Source: Mycolicibacterium gilvum (lineage in GTDB: Bacteria; Actinomycetota; Actinomycetes; Mycobacteriales; Mycobacteriaceae). Taken from it: a stretch of DNA of 64,000 nt. Below, in pieces: positions 62,102 to 64,000 of this stretch. Numbering within the stretch: the stretch's first letter is position 1; each line of letters starts with the position of its first letter. The position numbers were made by a program, and so were the translations under genes. The stretch covers positions 372,001 to 436,000 of the forward strand of contig NZ_UGQM01000001.1 of NCBI RefSeq assembly GCF_900454025.1, in the 5' to 3' direction. The notes under the pieces were generated by a model. That model worked only from the letters and a program-made list of their open reading frames with translations, was not told the DNA's origin and ran no database searches.

Positions 62102-63636
62102 GCGGCGCCGACGGGGACAGGCGGTCGTTCACCTCCCGTACCCCCACCAACGAGAACCCCGACCGGGTGTCGTTCCGGCGCGGGTTCGTGACCCGCCACC
62201 AGGTCAGCGGATGGCGGTTCATGGTGCGCCGCATGGCCTCCGGTGTCGCGTTGCACGACACCCGCATGCTGGTCGACCCGCTGCGCACGCAGTCCAGGTC
62301 GGTGCTCGTCGGTGCCCTGATCCTGGTGACGGGCCTGATCGGCTGCTTCCTGTTCTCCCTGATCCGGCCTGCCGGCGACGTCGGCACCGATTCGATTCTC
62401 GCCGAACGCGATACGGCGGCGCTGTACGTGCGCCTCGGTGATCAGGTGCATCCGGTGCTGAACCTGGCCTCGGCGCGCCTCATCACCGGAAGGCCCGACA
62501 ACCCGGCCATGGTGAAGAGCAGCGAACTCGACGAACTTCCCCGGGGCAACATGCTCGGCATCCCGGGAGCCCCGGGGCGGATGGCGGTCAACACGACTCG
62601 GGACGCGTACTGGACGGTGTGTGACGCCGCCGCCGGCGCCGTCACCGGGGTCACGGTGATCGCCGGCGCCCCCGACGACACCGGCGAGCGCGCGACGGTC
62701 CTGCCGGACGGGCATGCGGTACTTGCCGAGAACGGCGGGCGCACATGGCTGTTGTGGGACGGCAGGCGCAGCGCGATCGATCTCGCCGACCGGGCGGTCG
62801 CCGGAGGCGTCGGGATCGGCGTCGGCGTCGCGGCACCGCACCCGATCGCGACGGGACTGTTCAACGCGATCCCGGAGGCGCCTGCGCTGATCACCCCGGT
62901 GATCCCGAATGCCGGCCTGCCCTCCGACCTCGGGCTTCCCGAGCCCTTCCCGGTCGGCTCCGTCGTGGTCTCCTACGACGAGGACAACACCCTGCGCCAC
63001 TACGTGGTGCTGACCGACGGTCTGCAGCCGATCTCTCCGGTGGTCGCCGCGATCCTGCGCAATTCCAACTCGTGGGGGCTCGCGTCCCCGCCCCGGCTCG
63101 ATGCCGATCTGGTGGCGCGCACCCCGCAGGCCGAGGTCGTCGACGTCGACGCCTACCCCGCCGAGCGGGTGACCCTCGTCGACACCGCCGCTGAACCGGT
63201 GATCTGTGCCGCGTGGTCGGAACGCGAAGGAGCGCAGGAGAGTTCGATGGAGCTGCGGTCGGGTGCCGCGCTCCCGGTCGCCGACGGGGTGAGCACTGTG
63301 GCGCTCGTCAGCGCCGGAGCCCCGGGTGGGCCCGCGAACCAGGTCGCTCTGCCGCAGGGCACGGGGTATTTCGTGGACAATGCCGGTTCGTTGTTCTGGC
63401 TGAGTGACACGGGTGTCCGCTACGGCATCGACACCGGCGCAGATGCGGACGGCGCCGACACCGTCGCCGCGCTGGGCCTGACCACCACACCGCTTCCCAT
63501 CCCGTCGTCGGTGCTGTCCTTGTTCGCCGCAGGCCCGACGCTGTCGCGCGGCGACGCGTTGCTGGCCCATGACACGCTGGCGCCGAACCCGTCGCCGGCC
63601 CGGGTGGAGGCCCTGCCCGGTTTGGAGAACCCATGA
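62098..63636 (+). CDS. eccB3: ESX-3 membrane protein EccB3
   Basis: 512 residues: N-terminal cytosolic part ([20 protein letters not shown]), one membrane helix at about 68-89, and a large periplasmic domain with repeats ([13 protein letters not shown] region, [16 protein letters not shown] [17 protein letters not shown]). Core of the ESX secretion channel. GTG 62098 overlaps eccA3 by four bases, and its stop overlaps eccC3. Confidence 0.94.
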   Translation: MSGADGDRRSFTSRTPTNENPDRVSFRRGFVTRHQVSGWRFMVRRMASGVALHDTRMLVDPLRTQSRSVLVGALILVTGLIGCFLFSLIRPAGDVGTDSILAERDTAALYVRLGDQVHPVLNLASARLITGRPDNPAMVKSSELDELPRGNMLGIPGAPGRMAVNTTRDAYWTVCDAAAGAVTGVTVIAGAPDDTGERATVLPDGHAVLAENGGRTWLLWDGRRSAIDLADRAVAGGVGIGVGVAAPHPIATGLFNAIPEAPALITPVIPNAGLPSDLGLPEPFPVGSVVVSYDEDNTLRHYVVLTDGLQPISPVVAAILRNSNSWGLASPPRLDADLVARTPQAEVVDVDAYPAERVTLVDTAAEPVICAAWSEREGAQESSMELRSGAALPVADGVSTVALVSAGAPGGPANQVALPQGTGYFVDNAGSLFWLSDTGVRYGIDTGADADGADTVAALGLTTTPLPIPSSVLSLFAAGPTLSRGDALLAHDTLAPNPSPARVEALPGLENP

Positions 63637-64000
63637 GCAGGTTGATCTTCGAGCACCGCAAGCGCCTCCCGGCGCCTGTCGCGCGCAAGGGCACCATCAC
63701 GATCGAACCGCCGCCCGAGCTGCCCCGGGTCGTACCGCCGTCACTGCTGCGGCGTGCGCTGCCGTACCTGATCGTCATCCTGATCGTCGGGATGATCGTC
63801 GCGTTGGTGGCGACGGGTCTGCGGCTGATCTCGCCGACCACGCTGTTCTTCCCGTTCGTGCTGCTGCTCGCCGCGACCGCGCTCTACCGCGGCACCGACA
63901 ACAAGATGCGCACCGAGGAGGTCGACGCCGAGCGCGCCGACTATCTGCGGTATCTGTCGGTGGTCCGGGACAACGTCCGGGCCCATGCCGACGAGCAGCG
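63633..64000 (+). CDS. eccC3: ESX-3 FtsK/SpoIIIE-type ATPase EccC3, 3' truncated
   Basis: The first 122 residues up to the window edge. They hold the N-terminal [11 protein letters not shown] and [12 protein letters not shown] motifs and two membrane helices (about 42-63 and 70-86). The ATPase domains lie beyond the window. EccC powers type VII secretion. ATG 63633 overlaps the eccB3 stop. Confidence 0.93.
   Translation, partial: MSRLIFEHRKRLPAPVARKGTITIEPPPELPRVVPPSLLRRALPYLIVILIVGMIVALVATGLRLISPTTLFFPFVLLLAATALYRGTDNKMRTEEVDAERADYLRYLSVVRDNVRAHADEQ

Noticed and set aside
61840..63570. 576-residue minus-strand frame opposite eccA3/eccB3
   Set aside because: Antisense shadow in a conserved ESX-3 operon.

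Overview
The window looks like chromosomal DNA of a rapidly growing, high-G+C mycobacterium (Mycobacterium sensu lato / Mycolicibacterium). The case rests on a complete mce operon tail, a WS/DGAT acyltransferase, several FadE/FadD and TetR genes, and above all the block from about 46.3 kb to the end. From memory, that block follows the order of Mycobacterium tuberculosis Rv0269c to Rv0284: PolD-like primase, fadD2, fadE6, hydrolase, VOC protein, TetR, DUF2236 protein, then eccA3, eccB3 and eccC3 of ESX-3. No rRNA, tRNA, CRISPR array or prophage was seen.

Layout. 0-9.6 kb: an mce operon (yrbEA partial, yrbEB, mceA-F and one Mce-associated membrane protein whose N-terminus lies in another frame). 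Stop/start overlaps join most of these genes. 9.6-15.06 kb: an accessory islet. It holds an IS1081-like IS256-family element, a secreted CAP-domain protein, a small secreted Cys-containing protein, a DDE-transposase remnant, and a PLP-dependent decarboxylase between two imperfect 25-bp direct repeats. The second repeat stops just short of the ephA stop codon. 15-24.6 kb: ephA with a SpoIIAA-like gene, small secreted proteins, a DUF5718-like protein, an SDR, TetR genes, a secreted hydrolase with a long disordered linker, and a P450/TetR pair divergent from a LysR gene. 24.7-35.6 kb: cobalamin genes in three clusters (cobF-cobQ-cobK; cobU; cobM-bluB), interleaved with a class III aminotransferase/mmsA/PucR catabolic unit and a spore-photoproduct-lyase-like radical SAM gene. 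35.6-46.2 kb: amidohydrolase, TetR, WS/DGAT, a second TetR without a usable upstream start, a CysJ-like diflavin reductase, a purine permease, a paired acyl-CoA dehydrogenase and a STAS protein. 46.3-60.1 kb: the fadD2/fadE6 neighbourhood. 60.1-64 kb: the start of ESX-3 behind an IdeR-like iron box.

The most interesting unit is 49.4-53.3 kb, a tightly packed five-gene minus-strand operon set between fadD2 and fadE6, genes that I recall as adjacent in M. tuberculosis. It begins with a 59-residue peptide consisting of a 13-residue acidic leader and two identical 23-residue Gly/Asp-rich repeats. A JmjC/cupin Fe(II)/2-oxoglutarate oxygenase follows, then a sucrase/ferredoxin-like [2Fe-2S] protein, an FAD-dependent oxidoreductase and a small membrane protein. 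This looks like a precursor peptide with tailoring redox enzymes, that is, a candidate ribosomally made, post-translationally modified peptide (RiPP) system. That function is inference.
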